A stretch of DNA of 59,555 bases from contig JAFDYF010000070.1 of the NCBI GenBank assembly GCA_018267575.1, forward strand, positions 1 to 59,555. Direction: 5' to 3'. This stretch comes from Bacteroidota bacterium. Lineage in GTDB: Bacteria > Bacteroidota > Bacteroidia > Chitinophagales > Chitinophagaceae. The position numbers and the translations under genes were made by a program. The notes below the pieces were generated by a model, which saw nothing but the letters and a program-made list of their open reading frames with translations, did no database searches and was not told where the DNA came from. Positions within the stretch are counted from its first letter, which is position 1. The number at the start of each line of letters is the position of its first letter. This document shows, piece by piece, positions 17,800-27,496 of the stretch.

Positions 17800-18765
17800 T
17801 CATTTTATTAATTTATAATTCCGATACTCACCAATCTTAAAGCCAATCAGGTCTTCTATCGGCTGCATAATAATGTCCTTTTTTTTCCAGACTGCTTTTT
17901 TAGGATTGAAAACATAGTCCCAATATTGTCCATTTACCTTGTGCATCATCACTGATGGATGGCTGCCCTTGAATTCAACCACCCTGTCAACACTGTCCCA
18001 ATCGTATTTGCGTTCGTCCAAGGCTTTCTGTACTTCTTCCTCGGTATTATAATACGAACCGAATAGCTCTGCTTTTTTTCTGAAACTTTCCGGTGGCCGT
18101 ATACCGTTATAATGATAAACCGGAGCATCGATTTTTTTAACCAGCAATTTTTCTCCTTTTTCACTATCACTAATGCCCGGTTCTGTGCTGCTATATTTCC
18201 GAAAACCTTGCGAATCCCTATAGGAACGTACGTTCAGTCCATTCCTGAATAGCCTTACCTCATAATTGTGTACCCTTCTGCTATTACGTACATAATTATA
18301 GCCGCCCCAAAAATGTAGAAAGGGAAGAATAAATCCGTCCACTTTTTTATTGTCTTGGTTCTCTTCAATCGCCTTTTTGATTTTGGGCAAATCCTTTTCG
18401 TGGATCACTTCATCTGCTTGCATGTGCAAGGCCCAATCACCGGTAATATGGTCTAGTGCCGTATTGGTTTGTTGGGCAAAAATTTTACCTCCCCGCCTTA
18501 GCCCCATATCCCAAACCGTATCGATGATCTTGATTTTATTGGAACCGAGATTTTGAATGGATTCACGGGTACCATCAACCGAATCCCCTACCGCTACAAT
18601 CAACTCATCACAGATGGGCAAAATAGATTGTATGGATTCCAAAAAAGGAACCCCATAATCGAAACCATTTCTTACATATGTGAAACCGGATATTTTCAAT
18701 TGATTTTTTTGTAGCACAAAGAAACGTAAAAAAAAGAAAGAAGAAGGAATGGCAAAACCCTTCAT
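17800..18765 (-). CDS. glycosyltransferase family 2
   Basis: About 320 residues. The conserved domain begins LKISGFTYVRNGFDYG and continues with ICDELIVAVGDSVDGTRESI and a DxD-like QADE in HMQADEVIHEKDL. The start is uncertain: ATG at 18765 gives a hydrophobic N-terminal extension, while a TTG or GTG about 80-90 bases further in would start right at the domain, as homologues usually do. It lies 28 bases upstream of the GT9 gene and probably shares its transcript. Likely role: sugar transfer for surface glycan. Confidence 0.85.
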   Translation of the reverse strand: MKGFAIPSSFFFLRFFVLQKNQLKISGFTYVRNGFDYGVPFLESIQSILPICDELIVAVGDSVDGTRESIQNLGSNKIKIIDTVWDMGLRRGGKIFAQQTNTALDHITGDWALHMQADEVIHEKDLPKIKKAIEENQDNKKVDGFILPFLHFWGGYNYVRNSRRVHNYEVRLFRNGLNVRSYRDSQGFRKYSSTEPGISDSEKGEKLLVKKIDAPVYHYNGIRPPESFRKKAELFGSYYNTEEEVQKALDERKYDWDSVDRVVEFKGSHPSVMMHKVNGQYWDYVFNPKKAVWKKKDIIMQPIEDLIGFKIGEYRNYKLIK

Positions 18766-18811
18766 CCCAACACCCAAAGCAATTGCCTTTCTTCGATAAT
18801 GCAAATACCTA

Positions 18812-18819
18812 TAAATTTG
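18812..18819 (+). promoter_or_regulatory. Bacteroidota -7 promoter element (TAAATTTG)
   Basis: A TAnnTTTG match 11 bases before the chosen start of the LON-domain gene. It supports the ATG at 18831 over the longer TTG-initiated frame. Confidence 0.4.
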
Positions 18820-18830
18820 TGGTTTTTATT

Positions 18831-19475
18831 ATGACCAATTTTATTCCCATATTCCCACTTGGCATTGTGGTGTACCCCGGCGAAAGCCTTAACCTGCATA
18901 TATTTGAGCCACGTTATAAACAGTTGATCCAGGAATGCAAGACTGAATCAAAACCCTTTGGTATACCTGCCGTGATCGATAACGAAGTGCAGGAATTTGG
19001 CACGCTGGTAGAATTGAAGGAGATCGTACATGTACAGAATAATGGCGAAATGGATATCAGCACCGTGGGCACCACGGTCTTCCGGGTGCTGGAGATTATT
19101 AAAACCGTACCAGATAAATTGTATAGTGGCGCTATTGTAAACTATCCACAAAACCATCTGCACACAGGCAAAGCGGAGCTGATGAACAAAGTGGTGATTG
19201 CAATCAGGGAATTGCATAAGCTGCTAAAAATTACCAAGGATTTTCACAAAGTCGATACAGAACTGAGCGCTTATGATATTGCCCACCACGCAGGACTTTC
19301 GCTGGATGAAGAATATGAACTGCTTAAGCTCTTGAGAGAAGAACAGCGGCAGGAGTATCTCAAACGCCACTTAAGCCGGGTGCTCCCCGTGATTGCCCAA
19401 ATGGAAACATTAAAAGAAAGGGTGAAACTGAATGGCCATTTCAAAAACCTATCTTCGTTCCGTTTCGAAGAATGA
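18831..19475 (+). CDS. LON peptidase substrate-binding domain protein
   Basis: A 214-residue protein consisting only of the N-terminal substrate-binding domain of Lon proteases (IPIFPLGIVVYPGE, NLHIFEPRYKQLIQEC), with no AAA+ or protease domain. A helical C-terminal half follows (ISAYDIAHHAGLS-like region, LLKLLREEQRQEYLKRHL). Such stand-alone proteins are common in Bacteroidota; their role is not settled. The ATG at 18831 is preferred because the domain begins there and a -7 element lies just upstream. Upstream of coaX, with a gap of about 120 bases. Confidence 0.88.
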   Translation: MTNFIPIFPLGIVVYPGESLNLHIFEPRYKQLIQECKTESKPFGIPAVIDNEVQEFGTLVELKEIVHVQNNGEMDISTVGTTVFRVLEIIKTVPDKLYSGAIVNYPQNHLHTGKAELMNKVVIAIRELHKLLKITKDFHKVDTELSAYDIAHHAGLSLDEEYELLKLLREEQRQEYLKRHLSRVLPVIAQMETLKERVKLNGHFKNLSSFRFEE

Positions 19476-19596
19476 TGGATTGCACGAACAGTACTATCAA
19501 AAACCGCATATATGATGAAGAATGGATGCTTTACTTATTATGATTCACCATTGACTTTTCATGTTTAATTAAAATACCTTTTAAAAACATCCGGCA

Positions 19597-20322
19597 ATGT
19601 CAACCAGTTTGTGTTTTGATTTTGGCAATACCCGAAAAAAATGTGCCGTGTTTGCTGGAAGGGAGTTTATAAAAGAAATCGTTTTGGAAAATGACGATGC
19701 CCAAAGCATTGAGCATATTGTGCAGGAAACACATCCGGATAAATCCATCCTCTCTTCTGTTATCAACCACAATCCTGAAATCGAGCATATCCTCAGCAAG
19801 AAAACAAAGTTTCATAAACTGAGCCACCTTTCCAAACTGCCCATCAACACTCCTGTTGGCAAGCCGGAAAGTATTGGCGCCGACAGATTGGCGTTGGTAG
19901 TAGCAGCGGTAGATCTTTTCCCACAGAAAAATAATCTGGTGATTGGCTTGGGTTCAGCCATCACATATAATTATATCAACAAATATCATGCATTCATGGG
20001 TGGCGGCATTTCACCGGGCATGGAAATGCGCTTCAAGTCGCTGCATGAATACACCGCATTGCTCCCATTGGTAAAAGCAGATTGGAATTTTCCTTTGGCT
20101 GGATATGATACCAGAACGAATATCCTGAGTGGGGTTATTATCGGCATGGCCAAAGAAATTGATGGTATGATAGATGCATACGCTGACAAGTACGATAACT
20201 TTAACGTGCTTTTAAGCGGAGGTGATGCTTCTTATTTTACCCGTTATATTAAAAACAAGATATTTGTAGACCCTCATTTAATCTACAGAGGCCTTTTAGC
20301 CATCAGTGAATTCAATCAATGA
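19597..20322 (+). CDS. coaX: type III pantothenate kinase
   Basis: A 241-residue ASKHA-fold kinase that phosphorylates pantothenate, the first step of coenzyme A synthesis. It shows the phosphate-binding LCFDFGNTRKK at the N terminus, the conserved GADR (ESIGADRLALVVA), and the loop GGGISPGMEMRFKSLHEYT that closes the active site. Length is standard. The stop overlaps the lptC start by four bases (ATGA), so the two are translationally coupled. Confidence 0.95.
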   Translation: MSTSLCFDFGNTRKKCAVFAGREFIKEIVLENDDAQSIEHIVQETHPDKSILSSVINHNPEIEHILSKKTKFHKLSHLSKLPINTPVGKPESIGADRLALVVAAVDLFPQKNNLVIGLGSAITYNYINKYHAFMGGGISPGMEMRFKSLHEYTALLPLVKADWNFPLAGYDTRTNILSGVIIGMAKEIDGMIDAYADKYDNFNVLLSGGDASYFTRYIKNKIFVDPHLIYRGLLAISEFNQ

Positions 20323-20888
20323 ACCAAAGAAAAACATATCAAGCGTTACGGGTATTGGTCTGCGTGACTGGCATTTTTTTAACCGCCTGCACCAATAATA
20401 TAAAAGATATTCCTGACTATGGGAAGAGGCAAGTAAGCATTGAGGAAGGTAGGCAAATCGAAAGCTATTATAGCATGGGTGCTAAAGTGAAGGCAAAGCT
20501 CACGGCGCCCTATATGCTGCGGCATATTCAGGACTCCACCTATATTGAGTTCCCCAAATCCCTGCACGTGGATTTTTATAACGATTCCATGAAGGTCGAG
20601 AGCAAACTGGACGCTATGTACGGTAAATACCGTGAATACGAACACAAGGTTTTTTTGAAGGACAGCGTAATCTCCATCAACATTTTAAAGGGAGATACCT
20701 TGCATTGCGATGAATTGTGGTGGGACCAGAGCACACAAAAATTCTATACCGATAAAAAAGTGCGCATCAACACAAAGGACAAAGTGATTTATGGTACCGG
20801 TCTGGAAGCCGCATCCAATTTTAGCTGGTATGTGATATTGCACCCAACGGGAGCATTGCTTGCACCAGATAATGGGCTGCCGAAGTAG
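20319..20888 (+). CDS. lptC: LPS export protein LptC-like lipoprotein
   Basis: A 189-residue protein with a lipoprotein signal (VLVCVTGIFLTAC). It has the LptC beta-jellyroll pattern: residues about 60-175 alternate short strands such as VKAKLTAPYMLRHI, YIEFPKSLHVDFYND and LHCDELWWDQSTQKFYTDKK. LptC bridges the inner-membrane LptBFG pump to the periplasmic LptA bridge for lipopolysaccharide. The DELWWDQ signature is typical of the Bacteroidota form. Four-base overlap with coaX is the usual order in this phylum. Confidence 0.88.
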   Translation: MNQRKTYQALRVLVCVTGIFLTACTNNIKDIPDYGKRQVSIEEGRQIESYYSMGAKVKAKLTAPYMLRHIQDSTYIEFPKSLHVDFYNDSMKVESKLDAMYGKYREYEHKVFLKDSVISINILKGDTLHCDELWWDQSTQKFYTDKKVRINTKDKVIYGTGLEAASNFSWYVILHPTGALLAPDNGLPK

Positions 20889-21055
20889 ACAGTAAGTCGG
20901 AAAGTCCGAAAGTCAGGAAGTCGGTAGTTGGGAGTCAGTAGTCAAGTCTGCCATCCACCATCGGCCATCGGCAGTTGTGAGTACTTAGTTCGTAGTTGAG
21001 AGTCTGAAGTCAAGTCGGCCATCTACCATCGACCAACGGTCATCCCCGCTCTGAT
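20889..21055. repeat. intergenic short-repeat cluster (AGTC-rich and CCATC-rich)
   Basis: Degenerate tandem-like copies of A/GAAGTCGG and AGTAGTCAAGTC (first part) and of GCCATCnACCATCGnCCA (twice, near 20949 and 21018). This kind of low-complexity filler between convergent genes is common in Chitinophagaceae genomes. No open frame. Related bases (CTGACTCCCGACTCA) occur at 50237-50251. Confidence 0.6.
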
Positions 21056-21664
21056 TTACTTTCCCGGGCTATTATCTTTCCAATGCCAAAGGTGGATGCA
21101 GGCATAGGTTCTATAAGGCGCCCATTTTTTTGATATGCGGAGCATCTCTTCTTTTATTTTCTTTTTATCGCTTGCATCGAGTTTGTATAGTTTTATCATT
21201 GCATGCTGGATGCCCAGATCATCAACGGCAAATACATCTTCCCTGCCCAAACTGAACATGAGCAACATTTCAGCCGTCCAACGACCTACACCCTTTATTT
21301 CTGTCAGGTATTCGATTACGGCCTCATTGCTCATCTTGGCCAGATCTTTATGCTCCATTCCTTTTTCCATAGCAAACCGAGCGACATTGTGGACATATCT
21401 TGTTTTGGCATTGGAAAGCCCAATAGCCCTCAATGTTTCAAAGGGTGTTGCTAAAATTTCTTCAGGACTTGGGGAAACGGTATCAAACAATTTCAAAAAA
21501 CGCTGGTGAATCACATCGGCCACTTTTGTAGAAAGCTGCTGGCTCATGATAGAGCCACATAAATGGATATGGATATTTTTCCTTTTTTTTAATTTGACTG
21601 GCTCCTGTTGATTGATCAGTTTTTTTAGCTTTTTATCTTTGGAGAGATGGGCAATATATTCCAT
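21056..21664 (-). CDS. DNA-3-methyladenine glycosylase (AlkA-like, HhH-GPD)
   Basis: A 202-residue base-excision repair enzyme. The HhH motif EIKGVGRWTAEMLLMFSLGR is followed by the catalytic aspartate in VFAVDDLGIQ. The N-terminal helices include SIMSQQLSTKVADVI, as in AlkA/MAG proteins. No iron-sulfur cysteines, so not an Nth/MutY type. It removes alkylated purines from DNA. Single gene, downstream of the repeat cluster and separate from the fasciclin gene. Confidence 0.9.
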   Translation of the reverse strand: MEYIAHLSKDKKLKKLINQQEPVKLKKRKNIHIHLCGSIMSQQLSTKVADVIHQRFLKLFDTVSPSPEEILATPFETLRAIGLSNAKTRYVHNVARFAMEKGMEHKDLAKMSNEAVIEYLTEIKGVGRWTAEMLLMFSLGREDVFAVDDLGIQHAMIKLYKLDASDKKKIKEEMLRISKKWAPYRTYACIHLWHWKDNSPGK

Positions 21665-21764
21665 TGTTTGATTGCTTATTGTTTTACAACTTGTGAGAAA
21701 GGAAACGTGAAATAATCAGGGTTTGGAAACAGCAAGTTCCATCATCCTTTTTTAACAACATGTG

Positions 21765-22769
21765 TTATGGCAACAGAAAGCGGTCGATTTTGTGTATCAC
21801 CCCATTGGTCGCCACCCTGTTTGGTGTTACAATATTCGAAGCATTGGATGAATCTCCCTTACCCGTAACCGTTAGACCTGCCAAGGTGCTGAAATTGAGT
21901 GAGTCTGTGTTCGACAACATGGTAACCAAGGATCCGCTTTGAGGAAAGTCGGTACTGAAAACCCGCCCCGGCAGAATATGGTACATGAGTCTTCTGGCAA
22001 GCGTATCCACATTCAGCGAGTTGATCATCGCGATAGTGGAATCGCCCATGGCCTGAAATGCAGAATTGCTTGGCGCAAAAAAACTGAGCACACCCCCATT
22101 CGAAAGCAGGCTGTCGATATTTCCATATACCGTGCTTTGACTGGCCCTATCCAATGCGGCTACCAAAAAACTGAGGGTGGTATCCGAAGTTTGACTGATA
22201 TTCTTTAGAAGCTGATAGATATTCCTTCCATAACTAGGTATCAATACTCCACCCAAGCCCTGGATGATGCCATTGCCTGCAAGTACATCGTTTTGAATAA
22301 CCGGCACTCCATTCACATAAGCAATACCGCCACGTACGGTTACAAAAATACTGTCGCCCGTAATCGATATCATCCTTGCATTTGGGCCAACGGGCAATTG
22401 AGCAACCGTTTTTGCATAAGGCGAAAAAATATGATAGCCTACTAATTTAAGAAGTGAGTCTTTAGTGTATTTGCCGATAGTGGAATCAAAGATCCCTGCG
22501 CTTTGAAATGATACATCAAGGGGAGCAAAAAAGGTATAAGGCGCTGTAGAGGAAGCGGGGCTTACACTATCGAAAGTAGGTAGCAGTCCGGCTTTTGACA
22601 TGGCACTGTCGAGGATGCTTAAATTATTGGCATTCTTGATATAACCAGTAATACTGGTTACCCCGGGAGTGATGACTGGCGTATTGCTGTTTTTGACACA
22701 GGCCGTGATCAGGACAGCCAATGAAAGAACAAACAAGACAATTTTTTTATCCCCGTTTATTTTTACCAT
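21765..22769 (-). CDS. fasciclin (FAS1) domain lipoprotein
   Basis: A 334-residue surface lipoprotein. The signal ends at LSLAVLITAC. Two FAS1 domains follow: the first with TAPYTFFAPLDVSFQSAGI and a closing IQGLGGVLIP, the second with GGVLSFFAPSNSAFQAMGDS and a closing VIHKIDRFLLP. FAS1 domains mediate adhesion. I chose the ATG that gives a compact lipoprotein signal; an ATG 33 bases upstream is also possible. Single gene. Confidence 0.9.
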   Translation of the reverse strand: MVKINGDKKIVLFVLSLAVLITACVKNSNTPVITPGVTSITGYIKNANNLSILDSAMSKAGLLPTFDSVSPASSTAPYTFFAPLDVSFQSAGIFDSTIGKYTKDSLLKLVGYHIFSPYAKTVAQLPVGPNARMISITGDSIFVTVRGGIAYVNGVPVIQNDVLAGNGIIQGLGGVLIPSYGRNIYQLLKNISQTSDTTLSFLVAALDRASQSTVYGNIDSLLSNGGVLSFFAPSNSAFQAMGDSTIAMINSLNVDTLARRLMYHILPGRVFSTDFPQSGSLVTMLSNTDSLNFSTLAGLTVTGKGDSSNASNIVTPNRVATNGVIHKIDRFLLP

Positions 22770-22863
22770 AAACCCAGTTTCAATTGATGGTTTTAGATTC
22801 ATATCCCGATCAGCATGTTAACGTAATAGTTTCAAAATTATTTACCCGGAAACTCATTTTTAA

Positions 22864-24354
22864 CTATTCCAGCTGATAGCTCATCCTACCGTCCTTTTCA
22901 TCTTTCAATAAAATGCCTAACTGCTGCAACTGGTTGCGAATCTTGTCGGAAGTGGCATAATCCTTTTTTGACTTCGCCTCCTTCCGAATGTCGATTAGCA
23001 GGTTCATCAGCCCATTCAAGCGGCTATGCTCCGATTCGTTCTCATCTTTCAGCCCTAAAATATCTTCGATATAAATCTTAAACCGGCTTTTTACATAAGC
23101 AAAGCAATCGGCAGACAAAGTCGTTTTTTCCAGTGTGCCGCTCTTGAATGAATTGATATGATTGACCAAGGAGAACAGGTTGGCCAATACTTTGGCGGTA
23201 CTGAAATCATCATTCATAAAATCGTCCAGTTCGGCCCCAGAGGCATAGAACAGGGATTCCAATTTTTCATCCCTTTCCTTGGAAGGGTCATATTCCATCT
23301 TTTTCAGTTCCTGATAGGCTTCCATCAAACGTTTCAACCCCTTTTCCGCTGCAATCAATGCCTCATTGCTAAAATCGAGCGTACTGCGGTAATGCGTTTG
23401 CAGAATAAAAAACCGGATGGTCATGGGCGAATAGGCCTGTTGCAGCAAAGGGTGTTTGCCACTGAAAAGCTGGCTCAGCATGATCTGGTTGCCATAGCTT
23501 TTGCCCATTTTCTTACCATTGATAGTGATCATGTTATTGTGCAGCCAATAACGGGCAGGCAATTTATGGTTGCAGATATTGCTCTGCGCAATTTCACTTT
23601 CATGATGCGGGAACATCAGGTCCATCCCCCCTCCATGAATATCAAATTCATCGCCGAGATATTTGGTGCTCATTGCGGAGCATTCGATATGCCAGCCCGG
23701 GAAACCTTCGCCCCATGGGCTTTCCCAGCGCATGATGTGTTCGGCCGGGGCTGATTTCCACAAGGCAAAATCCTGCTTATTTTTTTTCTCTTCCTGATTT
23801 TCCAGATCTCTTGTGGTCTCCAGCAGGTCATCAATCACCCTACCGCTCAATTTTCCATAAGGATATTTTTCCGCATATTTTTTTACATCAAAATATACTG
23901 AACCATTTACCTCATAAGCGTAGCCATCCGCCATAATTTTTTTTATCATCTCGATCTGTTCCACAATATGTCCTGTAGCTGTGGGCTCAATACTCGGCTC
24001 TAGGTTATTGAACTGGTGCATCGCCCAATGAAAAAGGTTGGTATATTTCTGCACCAACTCCATGGGTTCCAGTTTTTCGATCACTGCTTTTTTGGATATC
24101 TTATCTTCTGCCTCGCGGCCCTCTTCTTCAAAATGGCCTGCATCGGTAATATTGCGCACATAGCGCACTTTATAACCCAGGTAGATCAGATAACGATAAA
24201 TGACATCAAAAGTGATAAAGGGCCTGGCATGACCCAAATGGCTTTCGCCGCTCACCGTGGGGCCGCACACATACATGCCCACATGGCCTGGGGTAATGGA
24301 CTTGAACTCTTCTTTTTGTCTACTATATGAATTATGGACTTTTAGCGAAGTCAT
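22864..24354 (-). CDS. cysS: cysteinyl-tRNA synthetase
   Basis: A 496-residue class I synthetase that attaches cysteine to tRNA-Cys. It shows the zinc cysteine and HIGH-like motif in [20 protein letters not shown], a second zinc-site region around WHIECSAM with [18 protein letters not shown], and the KMSKS-loop variant [11 protein letters not shown]. The C-terminal region ([20 protein letters not shown]) is the usual anticodon-binding end. Length is normal. Confidence 0.97.
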   Translation of the reverse strand: MTSLKVHNSYSRQKEEFKSITPGHVGMYVCGPTVSGESHLGHARPFITFDVIYRYLIYLGYKVRYVRNITDAGHFEEEGREAEDKISKKAVIEKLEPMELVQKYTNLFHWAMHQFNNLEPSIEPTATGHIVEQIEMIKKIMADGYAYEVNGSVYFDVKKYAEKYPYGKLSGRVIDDLLETTRDLENQEEKKNKQDFALWKSAPAEHIMRWESPWGEGFPGWHIECSAMSTKYLGDEFDIHGGGMDLMFPHHESEIAQSNICNHKLPARYWLHNNMITINGKKMGKSYGNQIMLSQLFSGKHPLLQQAYSPMTIRFFILQTHYRSTLDFSNEALIAAEKGLKRLMEAYQELKKMEYDPSKERDEKLESLFYASGAELDDFMNDDFSTAKVLANLFSLVNHINSFKSGTLEKTTLSADCFAYVKSRFKIYIEDILGLKDENESEHSRLNGLMNLLIDIRKEAKSKKDYATSDKIRNQLQQLGILLKDEKDGRMSYQLE

Positions 24355-24506
24355 TTTCTATTTGTTATAAAAAACTAATGATAATTATGGTTTGCAAGCG
24401 CATAAAACTGCGCAAAAATAGGTTATCCTACATGAACCTTGCAACAACAGCAATGCTGGCTAGAAAAACGTGGCAACAGAGAGGGATTCATTGGGCAAAT
24501 ATAAAA

Positions 24507-25652
24507 TTATTTGGTAGAATCCTGCAGAGCAAAATCGGCCACAACTGGGTGATGGTCGGAATAGGGCGGTGTAAAACGCTTGCACTGCAGCACTTTCAGT
24601 TCAGGTGCCGCAAAAATATAGTCGATCCGCAAAGTAGGAGACAGATTTATATAGGTACGGCCAATGCCAAAACCCTTTTTTATAAAAGCATCCTGCTTAT
24701 TGCCCAATATCCGAAAATAGGTATAGGAATTAGGCACATCATTGAAATCGCCACAAATGATCACCGGGCACGAACTGGTATCCGAAATTTCCCGAACCAT
24801 ATCTGCTTGGGAACAACGAAACCGATAGCCCCGCCTCAATTTTTTGACAATCGATTTAGATGCCTGCAACATACTGTCTTCTGCGTTCTCTATGATCTCG
24901 ATACTCCTAAAATCCCTATGCTGGAACAATACCGATTGAAGATGGGTTGTGAAAATGCGGATGGTTTTCCCATTCACATCAATATCTGCGGCAATCAAAC
25001 TTTCGATGGTGCGTTGGTTACTGCTCTTTTTGAATTTTTGTTGAAAGGTTTTGGTGATGGGGTATCTTGAAAAGATAGCCACTCCTGATTCGTACAACCC
25101 ATCGGGCTGCTGATAATCGTGGGAAAAATAATAGTAAGGGTAATGCAACTGCTTTTGTATGTATGAGATGATGCCCGGTTGGTCTTTTGATTGGTGGGAT
25201 TCATAAAATTCCTGAAAACACATCAGGTCTGCATTCTGTTGCTGGATGAACTGCATCATCTTTTGTCTATGCCCCGATGCTCCCGGTTTTGCGGTGGTGA
25301 ACTCATCCCAGGATCGCAGGTTCCATGATAATATCCGCAGACTTCCCGCCGGTTTCTCCGTTTTAAATGTGGCATTAAGGTTCAGTGCCAATAGCGCATG
25401 GATATTTTGCCAACCGATTATCATGGCAACCAATGAAATTAACGCCCAGCGTCGCGCTGGAATGAATAACCAGAAAACAAAAAAACCAAAAACCAATAAT
25501 AAAAGAAAAGGGAAGGCAAGGCCAAGCAAGGAAATGAACCACCATTTTTCTGGATACAGGAAGGCGTTGGCACAGGCAAATAAAAAAATAATGGCAACAA
25601 CTATGTTGCAAATTATAACAACCCGTTTAGTAAGTTTTCGGAATGTGGGCAT
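24507..25652 (-). CDS. membrane-anchored endonuclease/exonuclease/phosphatase family protein
   Basis: A 381-residue protein. Three N-terminal membrane helices (to about residue 90) are followed by an EEP domain. Metal and catalytic motifs are LRILSWNLRSW, DLMCFQEF (Glu), VIICGDFNDVP (Asp, Asn) and YSDHHPVVADF (Asp-His). The substrate may be a phosphodiester in nucleic acid or lipid; the sequence does not decide. It follows the inactive rhomboid by 13 bases, in the rhomboid-rhomboid-EEP order seen in many Bacteroidota, and is probably co-transcribed. Confidence 0.9.
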   Translation of the reverse strand: MPTFRKLTKRVVIICNIVVAIIFLFACANAFLYPEKWWFISLLGLAFPFLLLLVFGFFVFWLFIPARRWALISLVAMIIGWQNIHALLALNLNATFKTEKPAGSLRILSWNLRSWDEFTTAKPGASGHRQKMMQFIQQQNADLMCFQEFYESHQSKDQPGIISYIQKQLHYPYYYFSHDYQQPDGLYESGVAIFSRYPITKTFQQKFKKSSNQRTIESLIAADIDVNGKTIRIFTTHLQSVLFQHRDFRSIEIIENAEDSMLQASKSIVKKLRRGYRFRCSQADMVREISDTSSCPVIICGDFNDVPNSYTYFRILGNKQDAFIKKGFGIGRTYINLSPTLRIDYIFAAPELKVLQCKRFTPPYSDHHPVVADFALQDSTK

Positions 25653-25665
25653 AACTGGTTGTAAG

Positions 25666-26592
25666 TTACAGATCCTCCTTGTCGGCAGCCCGCTTTAGGA
25701 TCTCTTTTTCTTCATCCGTTAACAAACGGTAGCCTTGTTGATTGATTTTGTCCAGTATGTCATCGATCCGTTTCTGTGTGATATTGGGGATCTTTTTATA
25801 AGGCTCGGTGCCTGCTACTTTATAATAGAACTGGTCTTTGGGATGCTTCTTTTTTCTTTTGGTATCTGGATTGAACAAACCGCCGAACCAATCAAACATA
25901 TTGTTCATCCATAAACTCCAGTCATTCCCCTTTTTCATTTGGTAAATAAACAGGAAGCCCAGCCCTGCAGCGGCAATATTGGCAATATAAGCACCTGCAT
26001 CGCCATAGGGGATGGAAGAAAAATTGACCAAAACAAAAATCAGGGTTAGCACCCAAATGGGTATGCCCCCATTGATCATGGGGAATATGCGATAATCGGG
26101 AGCCACGGTAGTGGTAGCAATGGCCACAGCAATCACAGCAGGGTTGGCGCCAACCAAAATCGCCGTTGGGATGTTACCCACCAGCTTTGGGAAAATATGG
26201 TAGGAAAGAATATAAAAAGCAGCGCCTGCAATACCTCCATAAATATATATGGGAATCAGTTTGCGGTTACCCGCCATATCCTGCAACACATAGCCAAAAC
26301 CCCATAGCCAGATAACATTTGCGATAAAGCGGGACACATGGTTATCGGAGAACATATAAGTGATCACAACCCAAGGCCTGGTTGACAGTTTATCAAGACT
26401 AGCAGGCAACACAAACCAGTTGAACACATTTTTATAATAGGCCTCCTGGTTGAGCTCGGAAAGCAAATAGATGGAAAAAATAAATTTAAGGATTACGAAC
26501 AACACGGCATTCAATATAATGAGCCTTACCAAGGCATTCCCATTTTGCCCCAGCCCCATTTTTTTACGGTAACTATCTTCCATTACATCCAT
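25666..26592 (-). CDS. rhomboid-family pseudoprotease with C-terminal DUF6576-like tail
   Basis: A 308-residue membrane protein with the rhomboid fold but without catalytic residues. The active-site GxSG is replaced by GANPAV (148-153), the catalytic histidine helix reads YIANIAAAGLG with no histidine, and the HxxxN motif of helix 2 reads RFIAN. About six membrane helices remain. The C-terminal cytoplasmic tail has IDDILDKINQQGYRLLTDEE, the DUF6576-like helix pair. Active rhomboids cleave within membranes; this copy probably binds clients instead (inference). It lies directly downstream of an active rhomboid. Confidence 0.88.
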   Translation of the reverse strand: MDVMEDSYRKKMGLGQNGNALVRLIILNAVLFVILKFIFSIYLLSELNQEAYYKNVFNWFVLPASLDKLSTRPWVVITYMFSDNHVSRFIANVIWLWGFGYVLQDMAGNRKLIPIYIYGGIAGAAFYILSYHIFPKLVGNIPTAILVGANPAVIAVAIATTTVAPDYRIFPMINGGIPIWVLTLIFVLVNFSSIPYGDAGAYIANIAAAGLGFLFIYQMKKGNDWSLWMNNMFDWFGGLFNPDTKRKKKHPKDQFYYKVAGTEPYKKIPNITQKRIDDILDKINQQGYRLLTDEEKEILKRAADKEDL

Positions 26593-26687
26593 AAAATATA
26601 GATGGTAAAGTTACAAAATAGGGGGCTTAAATTCCTGATCATGATATATTAATATAAACTGATTAAATATCAGCTATGCCGGGCTTG

Positions 26688-27392
26688 TTAATAAAAGTTC
26701 CGGCGGTTGTTCCTATTCCAGTAAATAACCAAAATGATACCGACCAAGGCACCACCCAAATGCGCCCAGTGGGCCACATTGTCGCCTGCCGAATTGCGAA
26801 CCCCTAAATAAAACTCCATACCCGCATATAGCAGCACAAACCATTTAGCCTTTATTGGCACAAAAAAGTAAAGGTAAATGAGGCTGTTGGGGAATAGATA
26901 TCCAAAAGCTGCCAAACAACCAAAAATAGCACCTGATGCACCCAAAGTGGCTTCATTCACTCGGGCATTTACCCCGTCTGCGATTTGTTGCTGTTGATCG
27001 GGGCTCAAAATACTAAATGCATGAAGCAATTGCGCATTTTCATAATACAGTACCCCAAGGTAAAGAACCGCTGCACCCAGTCCACAAATCATATAATAAG
27101 TCAAAAAGCGTTTGCCGCCCCATACATTTTCCAAGATGCTGCCGAACATCCATAGGGCAAACATATTGAAGAAAAGATGGTCCCATCCGCCATGCATAAA
27201 CATATGAGTTACCAGTTGGTATGGCCTAAAATAAACGGAATGGAGATCGTGTAAGGCAAAAGTATTGTCCACATTAAGATAAGGGTTGTTCGCAAAAACT
27301 TGCTGCGCAATGAAAACCAATACATTTACTATGATTAGATTCTTGATAACTGGGGGAATCATCTGAAACCCGCCGGGCCTAAATTCGGTCAT
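26688..27392 (-). CDS. rhomboid family intramembrane serine protease
   Basis: A 234-residue active-type rhomboid. The catalytic serine is S153 in GASGAIFG and the catalytic histidine is H211 in HWAHLGG. The helix-2 motif HLFFN (H72, N76) stabilises the oxyanion. Six membrane helices. It cleaves transmembrane segments of client proteins in the inner membrane. It is the first gene of a leftward unit with the pseudoprotease and the EEP protein; the gap to the next gene is 95 bases. Confidence 0.93.
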   Translation of the reverse strand: MTEFRPGGFQMIPPVIKNLIIVNVLVFIAQQVFANNPYLNVDNTFALHDLHSVYFRPYQLVTHMFMHGGWDHLFFNMFALWMFGSILENVWGGKRFLTYYMICGLGAAVLYLGVLYYENAQLLHAFSILSPDQQQQIADGVNARVNEATLGASGAIFGCLAAFGYLFPNSLIYLYFFVPIKAKWFVLLYAGMEFYLGVRNSAGDNVAHWAHLGGALVGIILVIYWNRNNRRNFY

Positions 27393-27496
27393 AATCGTAT
27401 TTCTTAGCGTGCAAAATACTATATAAGAAGGGAGTGCGAAAGAGCTTGCTCAAATTATTCTGTTAATTTCATTGGGGAAAGGCTCAAAACTGGAAC

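Noticed and set aside
24327..25070. 247-codon rightward frame opposite the cysS/EEP region
   Set aside because: It is antisense to clearly conserved EEP sequence and has the skewed composition of a shadow frame.
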